A stretch of DNA of 64,000 bases from assembly GCF_019456655.1 (NCBI RefSeq), contig NZ_CP080332.1:4898001-4962000 (forward strand), in the 5' to 3' direction. Shown in pieces: positions 40,327-56,041 of the stretch (position 1 is the stretch's first letter; every line of letters begins with the position of its first letter). The stretch comes from Mycolicibacterium diernhoferi. Lineage in GTDB: Bacteria > Actinomycetota > Actinomycetes > Mycobacteriales > Mycobacteriaceae. The translations under genes and the position numbers were made by a program. The notes under the pieces are model-generated. The model ran no database searches, was not told the origin of the DNA, and was given only the letters and a program-made list of their open reading frames with translations.

Positions 40327-40997
40327 GCAGGGCGCTGCTGGCGGTTCCGCTGCTGACGGCGGCGCTGCTGTCCGGTTGCGGCGCCGCCACCCCGGATTAC
40401 CAGTCGTTGCTGGCGACCGCCCCGGCGCGGCCGACGGCGGCGTCCGCGCAGGAGTCCGTGTCGCTGTCGGCGTACCTGGAGAGCGTCGGGGTCGAGGGCC
40501 GACCGGTGGCCCCGGAGAAACTCGCCGATCTGACCGTGACCGTGCCCCGGCCCGAGGGTTGGCGCGACTACACCAACATCAATCTGGCGCCCGGCACCCG
40601 GGTGATCGCCGACGGCGAGACCTACCCGACCGCCATGCTGATGGTGTTCACCCTGGACGGTGACTTCGACGTCGCCGAGGCGCTCAAGCACGCCGACGTC
40701 GACGCCGAGATGTCGCAGAACTTCAAGAAGCTCAACGGTTCTCGCGAGGACTTCAAGGGATTCCCGTCCTCGATGATCGAGGGCACCTATGACCTGAACG
40801 GGCAACGCATGCAGGCCTACAACCGCATCGTGTTCGCCACCGGCTCGAAGCCCAAGACGCCGGACAGCACGCCGCAGCGCTACCTGGTGCAGCTGACCGT
40901 CACCAGCTTCGCCGACGACGCCGAGTCCAAGGGCCCGGCCATCGAGAAGATCATCTCGGGGTTCGACGTCGCAGGTAAACAACGAGCCCCGAAGTAG
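40323..40997 (+). CDS. lpqT: LpqT (LpqN/LpqT-family) lipoprotein
   Basis: 224-residue lipoprotein with signal peptide and lipobox LSGC (Cys19). The mature part has the LpqN/LpqT fold: SVSLSAYLESVGVEG, DLTVTVPRPEGWRDYTNINL, a beta-rich MLMVFTLDGDFDVAEALKHA and FKGFPSSMIEGTYD. Family members are cell-envelope proteins of unclear role. Position downstream of prs matches Rv1016c. The GTG start overlaps the ArsC-like stop by four bases. Confidence 0.92.
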   Translation: MSRALLAVPLLTAALLSGCGAATPDYQSLLATAPARPTAASAQESVSLSAYLESVGVEGRPVAPEKLADLTVTVPRPEGWRDYTNINLAPGTRVIADGETYPTAMLMVFTLDGDFDVAEALKHADVDAEMSQNFKKLNGSREDFKGFPSSMIEGTYDLNGQRMQAYNRIVFATGSKPKTPDSTPQRYLVQLTVTSFADDAESKGPAIEKIISGFDVAGKQRAPK

Positions 40998-41056
40998 GTC
41001 CGGGCACGTTTCCCGTCCCGGGGGTGCGGCTCGACGATCCGGCTACTGGTGCTGAC

Positions 41057-41923
41057 ATGCCTTCCTGGACCGCCGCGGATCTGCCGTCCTTCGCCGGCCG
41101 TCGTGTCATCGTGACCGGCGCCAACAGCGGGCTGGGCCTGCACACCGCCCGCGAACTCGACCGGGCCGGCGCGTCGGTGGTGCTCGCCGTCCGCAACCTC
41201 GACAAGGGGCAGGACGCGGCCACGACCATGACCGGCGATGTGCAGGTCCGCAGGCTCGACCTGCAGGATCTGGCCTCGGTGCGCGCCTTTGCCGAGGAGA
41301 CCGACTCCGTCGACGTCCTGATCAACAACGCCGGCATCATGGCGGTGCCCTACGCCCAGACCGTCGACGGCTTCGAGAGCCAGATCGGCACCAATCACCT
41401 CGGGCATTTCGCGCTGACCAATCTGCTGCTGCCCAAGATCACCGATCGGGTGGTGACGGTGCCCTCGATGATGCACCTGCTCGGCACCATCAGCTGCGCG
41501 GATCTGAACTGGAAGGCCCGGCCCTACTCGGCGTGGCTGGCCTACGGCCAGTCCAAGCTGGCCAACCTGCTGTTCACCAGCGAGTTGCAGCGCCGGCTCC
41601 GCGCGGCCGGATCGCCGGTGCGCGCGGTCGCCGCCCACCCTGGGTATTCGGCCACCAACCTGCAGGGCCAGACCGGCAACGCCACCGGCGACGTGTTCTG
41701 GAAGGCCGCGAACCGGGTCGCCACCGACGCCGCGTTCGGCGCCCGCCAGACCCTGTACGCGGCGTCCGCGGACGTGCCCGGGGACAGTTTCATCGGACCC
41801 CGGTTCGGCCAGCTCGGCCCCACCGGCCCCAGCCCGCGCAGCCCGCTGGCCCGCAACACCAGGACCGCATCCCGACTGTGGGAGCTGTCCGCCCAGCTCA
41901 CCGGCACCGAATTTCGGATCTGA
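41057..41923 (+). CDS. SDR family oxidoreductase (retinol-dehydrogenase-like)
   Basis: 288-residue short-chain dehydrogenase from ATG 41057. NAD(P) motif TGANSGLGLHTA, NNAG, and catalytic YGQSK are present. The usual VSS triplet before the catalytic Ser reads VPS (VVTVPSMMHLLGTI), so the likely catalytic Ser is retained but its neighbour is changed. The C-terminal half follows the retinol dehydrogenase/WWOX-like subgroup (AHPGYSATNLQGQ). Substrate unknown. It lies between lpqT and rplY; M. tuberculosis lacks it there. Confidence 0.9.
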   Translation: MPSWTAADLPSFAGRRVIVTGANSGLGLHTARELDRAGASVVLAVRNLDKGQDAATTMTGDVQVRRLDLQDLASVRAFAEETDSVDVLINNAGIMAVPYAQTVDGFESQIGTNHLGHFALTNLLLPKITDRVVTVPSMMHLLGTISCADLNWKARPYSAWLAYGQSKLANLLFTSELQRRLRAAGSPVRAVAAHPGYSATNLQGQTGNATGDVFWKAANRVATDAAFGARQTLYAASADVPGDSFIGPRFGQLGPTGPSPRSPLARNTRTASRLWELSAQLTGTEFRI

Positions 41924-42044
41924 GGTCCCCCTGGGTTAGCCTGGTGGGCATCACGGCGAGGGTGGCTCGACCACCGTTATCGACGGGAACCTGTTTGTTC
42001 TTCCCTGGCCGTGCGTTTCCCATACCGGCACAGGAGTAGAGAAC

Positions 42045-42695
42045 ATGGCCAAGACCTCGGCCCCCAACAAGCTCACCGCGACCGTGCGTACCCGCACGGG
42101 CAAGGGCGCCTCGCGCCAGGCCCGCCGCGACGGCCTCATCCCCACCGTGCTCTACGGCCACGGCACCGAGCCGCAGCATCTGGAGCTCAACGCGCGCGAT
42201 TTCGCCGCCGTGATGCGCCACGCGGGCACCAACGCCATCCTGACGCTGGACATCGAGGGCAAAGAGACGTTCGCGCTGACCAAGGCGCTGGACATCCACC
42301 CGGTGCGCCGCAACATCCAGCACGTCGACCTGCTCGTCGTGGTGCGTGGCGAGAAGGTGCACGTGGACGTCAACGTCGTCGTCGAAGGCGAGGCCGCCCC
42401 CGGCACCCTGGTCACCCAGGAAGCCAACACGATCTCCATCGAGGCCGAGGCGATGTCCATCCCCGAGGAGCTGACGGTGTCGGTCGAGGGCCTCACCGCG
42501 GGCACCCAGATCACCGCCGGCGAGGTCGAGCTGCCCAAGGGCGCCAGCCTGGTCGTCGACGCCGAGACCCTGGTGGTCAACGTCGTCGCCGCGCCGACCG
42601 CTGAGGACCTGGAGAGCGAAGGCGCCGGCGAGACCGCCGAAGCCGCCGCGCCGGCCGAAGCGCCCGCCGAGGACGAAGCCGAAGCCGCCGAGTAA
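42045..42695 (+). CDS. rplY: 50S ribosomal protein L25 (CTC form)
   Basis: 216 residues: an L25 domain ([29 protein letters not shown]) that binds 5S rRNA, plus the C-terminal TL5/CTC beta domain, and a low-complexity [16 protein letters not shown] tail. AGGAG precedes the ATG. A TTAGCCT -10-like element at 41936-41942 would give a leader of about 95 bases. pth follows after nine bases. Confidence 0.97.
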   Translation: MAKTSAPNKLTATVRTRTGKGASRQARRDGLIPTVLYGHGTEPQHLELNARDFAAVMRHAGTNAILTLDIEGKETFALTKALDIHPVRRNIQHVDLLVVVRGEKVHVDVNVVVEGEAAPGTLVTQEANTISIEAEAMSIPEELTVSVEGLTAGTQITAGEVELPKGASLVVDAETLVVNVVAAPTAEDLESEGAGETAEAAAPAEAPAEDEAEAAE

Positions 42696-42704
42696 CAAGT
42701 CACC

Positions 42705-43280
42705 GTGGCCGAACCGTTGTTGGTGGTCGGCCTGGGCAATCCCGGGCCGAACTACGCCAAGACCAGGCACAACCTCGGTTTCATGGTCGCCGACATCCTG
42801 GCCGAGCGCATCGGCTCAGGGTTCAAGGTGCACAAGAAGTCCGGAGCGGAAGTCACCACGGGCCGACTGGGAGGTCGGTCCGTGGTGCTCGCCAAGCCCC
42901 GGGTCTACATGAACGAGTCGGGCCGCCAGGTCGGCCCGCTGGCGAAGTTCTATTCGGTGGCCCCCGCCGACGTCGTGGTTCTGCACGACGAGCTCGACAT
43001 CGAGTTCGGCCGGATCCGGCTGAAGCTCGGCGGCGGCGAAGGCGGGCACAACGGGCTGCGCTCGGTGGCAGCCGCGTTGGGCACCAAGGATTTTCAGCGC
43101 GTCCGCATCGGAGTCGGCCGCCCGCCCGGGCGCAAGGACCCGGCCGCCTACGTGTTGGAACCGTTCAATTCGATCGAACGGCCCGAGGTGCCGACCATCT
43201 GCGAGCAGGCCGCCGACGCGACCGAGTTGCTCCTGCAGCTCGGTGTCGAGGCCGCGCAGAACACCGTGCACGCCTGGTAG
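42705..43280 (+). CDS. pth: Peptidyl-tRNA hydrolase
   Basis: 191-residue enzyme that recycles peptidyl-tRNA dropped from ribosomes. It shows [19 protein letters not shown] with the catalytic His22, [21 protein letters not shown] (catalytic Asp) and [16 protein letters not shown] start, nine bases downstream of rplY, as in other mycobacteria. Confidence 0.97.
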   Translation: MAEPLLVVGLGNPGPNYAKTRHNLGFMVADILAERIGSGFKVHKKSGAEVTTGRLGGRSVVLAKPRVYMNESGRQVGPLAKFYSVAPADVVVLHDELDIEFGRIRLKLGGGEGGHNGLRSVAAALGTKDFQRVRIGVGRPPGRKDPAAYVLEPFNSIERPEVPTICEQAADATELLLQLGVEAAQNTVHAW

Positions 43281-43282
43281 CT

Positions 43283-43945
43283 TCAGGCCGTCTCCGGCTG
43301 CCGGTCCGGCCGGAACTGTCCGCGGATCAACCACACCCCCAGCGCGATCACCGCGCCCACCTCGAACGCGACGATGCCGCGCTCGACCAGTCCCAGCGGG
43401 ATGATGCGCCACCAGGACAGGTCGGTCACCATGCCGACCGCGATGGCGCCGAACAACACCCCCAGCCAGCCCAGCGAACCGTAGGCCAGCCAGACCGCGG
43501 GCCGGGCGCCGCGGTGTCTGCGCGCGATCGTCAGGACCGCGGCCGGGAGCGATACGAACGCCAGCAGGGTGGCGATGCGGTGCACGGATCCGCTTGTGCT
43601 GGGCCCGATCTCCCAGTTGCGCTTCGGGAAGGCCGCCACCCCCAGCAGCCCGATCACCCACAGCGCCATCAGGATCGAGCCGACCGACAGCGGCTGCACC
43701 AGCCCGGCACTGATCAGGCCGAGCAACAGCAGCGTCGACCCCAGCGCGAGCGCCAGCACCCCGGTCAGGAAGGCCCACCCGCCGTCGGTGTAGACGTACT
43801 CGGAGATGGTGGCGCGGCGCAGGGTTCGGCCGGGCCGATGGGATTGGCCGCCCAGGATCGCGTCCAGGGTCAGGATGGCGACCACCGAGATGACAGCACC
43901 GAGCACGCCGAGCCAGCCGAACAGCGCGTGCGAAAACCGGTCCAT
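43283..43945 (-). CDS. DUF998-family membrane protein
   Basis: 220 residues with about six membrane segments (for example LGVLGAVISVVAILTLDAIL, FLTGVLALALGSTLLLLGLI and LAFVSLPAAVLTI). HRIATLLAF and WLAYGSLGWLGVLFGAIAVG match the DUF998 pattern. Function unknown. Convergent with pth, two bases apart, and divergent from nothing nearby. Confidence 0.82.
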   Translation of the reverse strand: MDRFSHALFGWLGVLGAVISVVAILTLDAILGGQSHRPGRTLRRATISEYVYTDGGWAFLTGVLALALGSTLLLLGLISAGLVQPLSVGSILMALWVIGLLGVAAFPKRNWEIGPSTSGSVHRIATLLAFVSLPAAVLTIARRHRGARPAVWLAYGSLGWLGVLFGAIAVGMVTDLSWWRIIPLGLVERGIVAFEVGAVIALGVWLIRGQFRPDRQPETA

Positions 43946-44015
43946 CCGACCAGCGTACGGACCTCAACAACGCTACCGACCCGGTCGACGGTCCGCGCGC
44001 TCGCGGCAGACCGGG

Positions 44016-44252
44016 TCACCAGGACAGGATGATGCCCGACCTGTTGTTGCCGCGCGGGATGGACTCGGCCACGTTGGGAGCTCGGGTCCCCGGCACCGCC
44101 TTGATCGACACGCTGCCGTTGGTCTGGCACCGCGTGACGCTGCCGGCGTCCTTGCAGGTCGGCACGGCGGCGGCGACCGGAGCCGAAATGAGTGCAGCCG
44201 CAACACCACTCGTCACCAGGATCAATATCGGGTACTTCGCACGATGGGTCAT
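44016..44252 (-). CDS. Small secreted protein (hypothetical)
   Basis: 78 residues from ATG 44252. A Sec signal (KYPILILVTSGVAAALISAPVAAA, split here at 20: KYPILILVTSGVAAALISAP then VAAA) is followed by a short mature peptide with two cysteines (VPTCKDAGSVTRCQTNGSV) that could form one disulfide. It ends GNNRSGIILSW. It resembles small mycobacterial exported proteins of unknown function. The upstream secreted gene ends 23 bases before, so the two are likely co-transcribed. Confidence 0.7.
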   Translation of the reverse strand: MTHRAKYPILILVTSGVAAALISAPVAAAVPTCKDAGSVTRCQTNGSVSIKAVPGTRAPNVAESIPRGNNRSGIILSW

Positions 44253-44275
44253 GGCACCTTCCACTGCGGGGATTC

Positions 44276-44725
44276 TCACGGGCACGACGACGCCAGTACC
44301 CGGGCGGCCGGGTCGAGATTCACGCCGGCCCGCACCGCATTTGAAAACGCATCGCCTCGGGCTTCTTCCACTGTTGCGCCGGCCCCGCCTGCGACGATGC
44401 CGCTGCCGTCGTCGGCGCCCACCGTCACCACGCAGAAGATGTCGTTGGTGACCTCGTCACTGCTGCACTGTTCGGCACCGGCCTGTTGGCAGACCGACAC
44501 CACAGCAGCCGCGGCCGCCTCGTTGGTGGGTCCGGTGGCGGTGTATCCCGCCAGTAGTCCGCCCGATAAGCCGGAGCCCACAGCTCGCGAGACGACAGTG
44601 TCCTCGACGACGCCGCCGGGGCCGCCGGCCACCGCCGGACTGGCCCCGTACAGCGTGGCGGTGACACCCAGTGCCGACGCGGCGGCCAACAACACGCCTG
44701 CCGAAACTCCGCGGATCACAACCAC
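44276..44725 (-). CDS. Secreted protein, DUF4189-like (hypothetical)
   Basis: 149 residues from GTG 44725, just after GGAGGAGG; GTG 44719 is an alternative. The signal peptide (GVSAGVLLAAASALGV) ends near ASPAVA. The mature protein is Gly/Ala/Val-rich with NEAAAAAVVSVCQQAG, FCVVTVGADDGSGIVAGGAG and VEEARGDAFSNAV, ending in SSCP. Four cysteines could form two disulfides. The Cys and aromatic-poor pattern resembles mycobacterial DUF4189-type exported proteins. Function unknown. Confidence 0.7.
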   Translation of the reverse strand: MVVIRGVSAGVLLAAASALGVTATLYGASPAVAGGPGGVVEDTVVSRAVGSGLSGGLLAGYTATGPTNEAAAAAVVSVCQQAGAEQCSSDEVTNDIFCVVTVGADDGSGIVAGGAGATVEEARGDAFSNAVRAGVNLDPAARVLASSCP

Positions 44726-44840
44726 ACTGCCTCCTCCGAGAGAACGATCTCCGGAGCATAGGACGAGATGGCGGCGTGATGAGCCACTCAGAACAGATGT
44801 CCCCCGAAAAGGGGACCGCCCAGCAGAGGCGGGGAGCAGG

Positions 44841-46478
44841 TCAGCCGGTGACCAGCGCGACCGAATTGGCCCGGCGCAGCTTGCCCGACGGGGTCTTCGG
44901 GATGGTGCCCGGCCCCAGCACGACCACATTGCGCGGACGCACGTCCACCTCGGTCACCACTTCGTGGGCGACCTGGTGCTCGATGCGACGCACCGCGGTG
45001 GGATCCTGGTACTGGTTGGATTCCACTGCGACGGCGAAGGTTTCGCGGGAGTGACCGGCATCCAGGCGAACCGCGACGGCGCAGCCCGGACGGACACCCT
45101 CGACGCGGCCGGCGGCACGCTCGATATCGGTCGGGTAGATGTTGCGGCCGGCCATGATGATGACGTCCTTCACCCGGCCGCAGACGACGATGTTGCCCTC
45201 GTCGGTGATGTAACCCAGGTCGCCGGTGTCATACCAGCCGTTCTCGTCCTGGGTCGGCAGGAAGCCGGCCATGGTGATGTAGCCGGGGGTGACCGATTCG
45301 CCGCGCAGCTGGATGACACCGACGCCGCGGGTCGGCAGCACCGCGCCGTCCTCGTCGACGATGCGGGCCTCCAGGTCCTGCAGCAGCGGGCCCAGCGAGG
45401 CCAGCCGGCGGGTGTTGCCCTTGCTGGCGGGCACGGCCCGGCGCAGCGCGGCCAGCAGGTCGGCGTCGACCTCGTCGACCACCAGACCGGCGTTGCACGG
45501 CGAGAACGACACCGCCAGGCAGGTCTCGGCCATGCCGTAGGCGGGCAGGATCGCCGAGGACGGCAGCCCGAACGGCTTACCGGCGTCGAGCAGATCCTCC
45601 ACGTCGGCCGGCTCGACCGGCTCGGCGCCCGACAGCGCGAAGCGCAGCGTGGACAGGTCGAACTCGCCCGGCTTGGCCTGGCGGCGCAGCCGCTTGGCGA
45701 ACAGCGCGTATGCGAAGTTCGGGGCCGCGGTCATGGTGCCCTTGTACTTGTCGATCAGCCGCGCCCACAGCAGGGTGTCGCGCAGGAAGTCCATCGGCGT
45801 GACCTTGACCAGTTCGGCGCCGAAGTACATCGGGATGGTGAGGAAGCCGACCATGCCCATGTCATGGAAACAGGGCAGCCAGCTGACCATGACGTCGGTG
45901 TCGACGTCGTACTGCGCGCCGACGAACATGGCCTCGGCGTTCGAGTAGATGTTGCGGTGGGTGATCTGCACCGCCTTCGGGGATCCGGTGGATCCCGACG
46001 TCAGCTGCATCAGCGCCAGATCGTCCTCGCCGGTCTCGACCGGGTCGATCGGATCGGAGGCCAGCAGATCGGCCACCGTGAGGACCTTGATGCCCTTCTG
46101 CTCCAGCACCGGGATGGCCACGATGAAGGGTTCGGAGACGATGACGGCCTTGAGTTCGATCATGCCGATGACGGTCATGGTGTCCTCGGCCCATACCGCG
46201 AGGTCGGTGCGCGGGGTCGGCTGATGCAGCATCGTCAGGCTGCCGCCGCGCATCCACACGCCCTGGGCGGTCGGGGCGATCTCGACCGGGAAGCCGGCCA
46301 GCACGCCGACCGAGTCGCCCGGACCGATGCCTGCCGCGGCGAGTCCGCCGGCCACCCGACGAGCCCGCTCGTGGACTTCGAGCCAGGTGTGGCGGACGGG
46401 CTCGTAGGGTTCGCCGGTGACCATGCCCCGCGCGCTCTCATGGGCGCTGCGGTACATCTTGTCGGTAAATCGGCTCAC
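44841..46478 (-). CDS. pks16: Fatty-acyl-AMP/CoA ligase (Rv1013/pks16-like)
   Basis: 545-residue ANL enzyme. GTG 46478 follows AGGAGG and gives the length of the M. tuberculosis pks16 product; the frame upstream is non-coding. Motifs: P-loop [13 protein letters not shown], the [14 protein letters not shown] block seen in fatty-acyl-AMP ligases, [24 protein letters not shown] and the C-terminal lysine in KTPSGKLRR. The AMP-ligase-type HDMG motif suggests transfer of the acyl group to a carrier protein or CoA. Despite the pks name no polyketide synthase domain is present. Upstream region 46479-46738 contains no gene. Confidence 0.92.
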   Translation of the reverse strand: MSRFTDKMYRSAHESARGMVTGEPYEPVRHTWLEVHERARRVAGGLAAAGIGPGDSVGVLAGFPVEIAPTAQGVWMRGGSLTMLHQPTPRTDLAVWAEDTMTVIGMIELKAVIVSEPFIVAIPVLEQKGIKVLTVADLLASDPIDPVETGEDDLALMQLTSGSTGSPKAVQITHRNIYSNAEAMFVGAQYDVDTDVMVSWLPCFHDMGMVGFLTIPMYFGAELVKVTPMDFLRDTLLWARLIDKYKGTMTAAPNFAYALFAKRLRRQAKPGEFDLSTLRFALSGAEPVEPADVEDLLDAGKPFGLPSSAILPAYGMAETCLAVSFSPCNAGLVVDEVDADLLAALRRAVPASKGNTRRLASLGPLLQDLEARIVDEDGAVLPTRGVGVIQLRGESVTPGYITMAGFLPTQDENGWYDTGDLGYITDEGNIVVCGRVKDVIIMAGRNIYPTDIERAAGRVEGVRPGCAVAVRLDAGHSRETFAVAVESNQYQDPTAVRRIEHQVAHEVVTEVDVRPRNVVVLGPGTIPKTPSGKLRRANSVALVTG

Positions 46479-46738
46479 GGCAACCTCCTGGGTGTCTGGG
46501 GCCGGGTCGGCTGCGACGCCGACCCCAGGTTCATTGCGCGTTTCCCTATATTCCGCCTGCTGGTGCCCTCTCCAGGAGAGGCGCGCACACACAATTGGGA
46601 AGCATTTGTGTCTCGAAACGGTGGTCACCGACCGGTTACCCGGCCAGTTTCCACCGTCGACCATCTTAAGAGACCCTTAAGTAACTGCCAAACGCTTGGG
46701 CCGATTGAGGCATGTGTCACAACGCAGTGCTGGCCGGC

Positions 46739-47701
46739 TCAGCGCATCGGGTCGGGCACCACTCGGGCCCCGTGCACCGGGCCGCTGGCCACCCGCACCG
46801 TGCGGCACACCCCGGCCCCGCTCAACGCCGTCCCGACGTCCACAGCGTCCGCCGCCGACGCGCAGAGGAAGGCACAGGTGGGGCCCGAACCGGACACGAT
46901 CCCGGCCAGCGCACCGGCCTCTTCCCCGGCGCGCAGGGTGCGGCGCAGATCGGACCGCAGGCTCAGCGCGGCCGGCTGCAGATCGTTGCCGAGCAGCGGC
47001 GCGAGCTCCTGCGGGTCACCCGAGGCCAACGCGGCCAGCACGGGTTCGACGTCCGTCAGGCGTGGCGGCAGCCCGCGGTCGGGGCTCTCCCGCAGCCGGT
47101 CGATCTCACCGAACACCGCGGGTGTGGACAGGCCCTGCTGTGCGAAGGCCAACACCCAGTGGAAGGTGCTGCGGGCCAGCACGGTCGCCAGCTCCTCGCC
47201 GCGCCCGCTGCCCAGAGCGGTACCGCCGTGCAGGGCGAACGGCACGTCGCTGCCGAGCTTCGCCGCCAGGGCGTGCAGATCGCGGCGCGGCACGCCCAAC
47301 TCCCAGAGGTGGTTCATGGCGACCAGCACCGCCGCGGCGTCCCCGCTGCCGCCGGCCATGCCCCCGGCCACCGGGATGGACTTCGAGATCGAGATGGCCA
47401 CGTCGGGTGCCCGGCCGACGTGATCGGCCAGCAGTTCGGCGGCCCGCCAGGCCAGGTTGCGCTCATCGGTGGGCAGGAACTCCGACCCCTCGCCGGACAT
47501 CTCCAGCGACAGCACGTCGGCGGTGCGCACGGTGACGTCGTCGAACAGCGAGACGGCATGGAAGACGGTGCAGAGTTCGTGATAACCGTCGGCGCGCAGG
47601 TCCCCGACCGCCAGATAGAGGTTGACCTTCCCAGGAACGCGCACCGTCACCGAACCGGTGGGCACCCACTCGGTTGCGGTATCACCGCCGGATGCAGACA
47701 C
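46739..47701 (-). CDS. ispE: 4-diphosphocytidyl-2-C-methyl-D-erythritol kinase
   Basis: 320-residue GHMP kinase of the MEP isoprenoid pathway. [21 protein letters not shown] is the substrate-binding start ([14 protein letters not shown]), the ATP loop is [15 protein letters not shown], and [13 protein letters not shown] is GHMP motif 3. GTG start. Third gene of the rpfB-rsmA-ispE minus-strand series; a 213-base gap to rsmA suggests it may have its own promoter. Confidence 0.96.
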   Translation of the reverse strand: MSASGGDTATEWVPTGSVTVRVPGKVNLYLAVGDLRADGYHELCTVFHAVSLFDDVTVRTADVLSLEMSGEGSEFLPTDERNLAWRAAELLADHVGRAPDVAISISKSIPVAGGMAGGSGDAAAVLVAMNHLWELGVPRRDLHALAAKLGSDVPFALHGGTALGSGRGEELATVLARSTFHWVLAFAQQGLSTPAVFGEIDRLRESPDRGLPPRLTDVEPVLAALASGDPQELAPLLGNDLQPAALSLRSDLRRTLRAGEEAGALAGIVSGSGPTCAFLCASAADAVDVGTALSGAGVCRTVRVASGPVHGARVVPDPMR

Positions 47702-47914
47702 CGGACGACACTACCGCCACGCCGGAGATGTCGACCAGTCGAGCTCCGACCAATGAGCGTTGAGATACCCCTCGTCAGATCCCGCCGCCGGAAACCCACG
47801 CTAATGTTTGCCGCCACGATGTGTCAAGAATCACACCGATGTAAAACGTGCGGGTTTTCCAGCGGCGACATGATTCGCCACCGGATCAGGCCGGATAACC
47901 GGGTTTGCTTAGGC

Positions 47915-50936
<3,022 letters not shown>

Positions 50937-50946
50937 CGCAACACCA

Positions 50947-50952
50947 TAAGGT
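50947..50952 (+). promoter_or_regulatory. -10 element of metG
   Basis: TAAGGT fits TANNNT and is eight bases from ATG 50961, so metG mRNA is probably leaderless. It sits in the 24-base divergent gap with tatD. Confidence 0.5.
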
Positions 50953-50960
50953 GAGACCAA

Positions 50961-53868
<2,908 letters not shown>

Positions 53869-53916
53869 CCGCCGTGGGCCCCGATCCAGTGATCTGGGCC
53901 ACAATTGCGGGTGCGG

Positions 53917-53943
53917 TGTCACACTCCGGCCGGTGCCGGTGTC
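53917..53943 (+). promoter_or_regulatory. ECF41-type promoter
   Basis: TGTCACA (53917-53923), 16 bases, then TGTC (53940-53943). The published ECF41 consensus, as I recall it, is TGTCACA-N16-CGTC, so this differs at one base. It stands 34 bases before the oxidoreductase gene that is coupled to an ECF41 sigma factor, which fits autoregulation. Confidence 0.75.
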
Positions 53944-53977
53944 TTGAGGGCATAGCGATCTCAGACAGGAGAGCACC

Positions 53978-55141
53978 ATGACCGAGAAGACCCACGTCAT
54001 CGTCATCGGCGGCGGCTACGCCGGCGTGCTGGCCGCCAACCACCTGCTGCAGCGGGGGGACCTCGAAGTCACCCTGGTCAACGCCCGGCCGGAGTTCGTC
54101 GAACGCATCCGGCTGCACCAGCTCGCGATCGGGACTGACGACGCCGTGGCCGACTACGCCGAACTGCTCGGGGAGCGGGTTCGGCTGGTGGTCGACAAGG
54201 CCACCCGCATCGACACCGCCGCCCGCCGCCTCGAGCTGGCCTCCGGAACCGCCCTGGACTACGACTACCTGATCTACGCGGTCGGCAGCACCAGCGGCGC
54301 GGCACCCGAATCCGCTTACCGCCTCGGCGAATTGGAGGATGCCCGCCGCCTCGCCGCACGCCTGCAGGACGTCCCGGTGTCGGCACCCGTGGTGGTGGTC
54401 GGCGGTGGGCTGACCGGCATCGAAGCGGCTTCGGAGTTCGCCTCCGAGTCCGCCGGGACACGGCCGGTGACCCTCGTCACGGGCCCGATCCTCGGACCGT
54501 CGCTGAGCGGGCCGGGCCGCAAGTCGGTCGCCAGACAACTCGCCGAACTGGGTGTGACCGTCATCGAAGGCCCGACCGTGACCGGCGTCGACGCCCACGC
54601 GGTCACCCTGTCCGACGGGCGCACGCTGGCCGCCGAGGTGACCGTGTGGACGGCCGGATTCGGGGTGCCCAAGCTGGCCGCCGACAGCGGTCTGCGCACC
54701 GACGAGCTGGGCCGGCTGCTCACCGACGAGACACTGACCAGCATCGACGATGCCCGGGTGATCGCCGCCGGCGATGCGGCCGCACCGTCGGGGCTGCCGC
54801 TGCGGATGAGCTGCCAGGCCGCCCTGCCGCTGGGCGCCCAGGCCGCCAACACCGTGCTGGCACGGCTGGCCGGAACCGACCCCGCCCCGGTCAACCAGGC
54901 CTTCACCGGGCAGTGCATCAGCATCGGCCGGGACGGCGGCACCATCCAGCTCGCCCGCACCGATGACACTCCGATCCCGCTGTACATCGGCGGCCGCACC
55001 GCGGCGCTGATCAAGGAACAGGTGTGCAAGGGCACGCTGTCGTTCCTGCGCAAGGAGGCCCGCAGGCCCGGCGCCTACTTCTGGCTCAAGGGCGGCAAGC
55101 GGGCCCGGCGCCTGGCCGGCACCGAGGCCGTCCGGGCATGA
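53978..55141 (+). CDS. FAD-dependent NADH-dehydrogenase/AIF-like oxidoreductase
   Basis: 387-residue two-dinucleotide-fold flavoprotein related to type II NADH dehydrogenases. FAD fold VIVIGGGYAGVLAANHLL (8-25), second fold VVVVGGGLTGIEAASEF, and the FAD ribityl region DARVIAAGDAAAP are present. No membrane-anchoring C-terminal helix is obvious. AGGAGAG precedes ATG 53978. It overlaps the ECF41 sigma gene by four bases and is preceded by a matching ECF41 promoter. ECF41 sigma factors are typically linked to such oxidoreductases (COMAND genes). Electron acceptor unknown. Confidence 0.92.
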   Translation: MTEKTHVIVIGGGYAGVLAANHLLQRGDLEVTLVNARPEFVERIRLHQLAIGTDDAVADYAELLGERVRLVVDKATRIDTAARRLELASGTALDYDYLIYAVGSTSGAAPESAYRLGELEDARRLAARLQDVPVSAPVVVVGGGLTGIEAASEFASESAGTRPVTLVTGPILGPSLSGPGRKSVARQLAELGVTVIEGPTVTGVDAHAVTLSDGRTLAAEVTVWTAGFGVPKLAADSGLRTDELGRLLTDETLTSIDDARVIAAGDAAAPSGLPLRMSCQAALPLGAQAANTVLARLAGTDPAPVNQAFTGQCISIGRDGGTIQLARTDDTPIPLYIGGRTAALIKEQVCKGTLSFLRKEARRPGAYFWLKGGKRARRLAGTEAVRA

Positions 55142-56022
55142 CCGAGCACACCGACCGGTTCACCGCCCTGCGGCCGCTGCTGTTCACCATCGCCTACGAA
55201 ATCCTGGGCTCGGCAACCGAATCCGACGATGTCCTGCAGGAAAGCTATCTGCGTTGGGCAGAGGTGGATCTGGACACGGTGCGCGACACCAAGTCCTATC
55301 TGGCCCAGCTGGTGACCAGGCAGGCCCTCAACGCGTTGCGCGCGGCGGCGCGGCGGCGGGAGGAGTACGTCGGCCCCTGGCTGCCCGAACCGCTGCTGGT
55401 GGACGCGCAGGACGCCGGCTCGGACGTGATCCTGGCCGAGTCGGTGTCGATGGCGATGATGGTGGTGCTGGAGACGCTGAGCCCCGATGAACGCGCAGTG
55501 TTCGTGCTGCGCGAGGTGTTCGGGTTCGGGCACGACGAAATCGCCGCGGCGGTCGGCAAGTCCACCGCCGCGGTCCGCCAGTTGGCCCACCGCGCCCGCG
55601 AGCACGTGCACGCCCGGCGCAAGCGGTTCGAACCGGTGGACACCGCAGTCACCGAGGCGCTCACCGCCCAGTTCTTCATGACCGCCGCCACCGGCGACGT
55701 CGACGCGCTCATCGCCATGCTGGCCCCGGATGTGGTGTGGACCGCCGACAGCGACGGCCGGGTCAGTGCCGCGCGACGCCCGGTGCACGGCGCGGACCGG
55801 GTGGCCCGGCTCATCCTCGGGCTGTTCCGGATGTCCGGCGAGGACGGGCGCGTCGAACTGGCCAGCTACAACAATGCGCCCGCGCTCAAGCTCTACCTCG
55901 GCGACAGTTTCGAGGGCATCATCACCGTCGAGATCACCGACGGCCGGATCTCGCACTTCTACGCGATGCGCAACCCGGAGAAACTCGTCACCGCGACCAT
56001 CCCCCGCGCGATCAGCCGCTAG
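55138..56022 (+). CDS. ECF41-type RNA polymerase sigma factor with SnoaL-like C-terminal domain
   Basis: 294 residues. Sigma region 2 (LFTIAYEILGSATESDDVLQE), a linker with the ECF41 hallmark WLPEPL, sigma region 4 (LETLSPDERAVFVLREVFGF, AAVGKSTAAVRQLAHRAR), then a fused SnoaL_2/NTF2-like domain ending with the group signature NPEKL. This C-terminal domain replaces an anti-sigma factor: it both inhibits and is needed for activity in studied members. SigJ of M. tuberculosis is a relative. Overlaps the oxidoreductase by four bases. The signal is unknown. Confidence 0.94.
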   Translation: MTEHTDRFTALRPLLFTIAYEILGSATESDDVLQESYLRWAEVDLDTVRDTKSYLAQLVTRQALNALRAAARRREEYVGPWLPEPLLVDAQDAGSDVILAESVSMAMMVVLETLSPDERAVFVLREVFGFGHDEIAAAVGKSTAAVRQLAHRAREHVHARRKRFEPVDTAVTEALTAQFFMTAATGDVDALIAMLAPDVVWTADSDGRVSAARRPVHGADRVARLILGLFRMSGEDGRVELASYNNAPALKLYLGDSFEGIITVEITDGRISHFYAMRNPEKLVTATIPRAISR

Positions 56023-56041
56023 CTTCTGACACGCTAGGTCG

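Noticed and set aside
41450..41500. Inactive SDR because the VSS triplet reads VPS
   Set aside because: By comparison with other SDRs the second Ser of the motif is the catalytic one, and it is retained together with YGQSK.
43806..47423. A 1,205-codon plus-strand frame across DUF998, the small secreted genes and the AMP ligase
   Set aside because: Low-complexity Arg/His/Gly translation antisense to several recognisable genes; no start signal.
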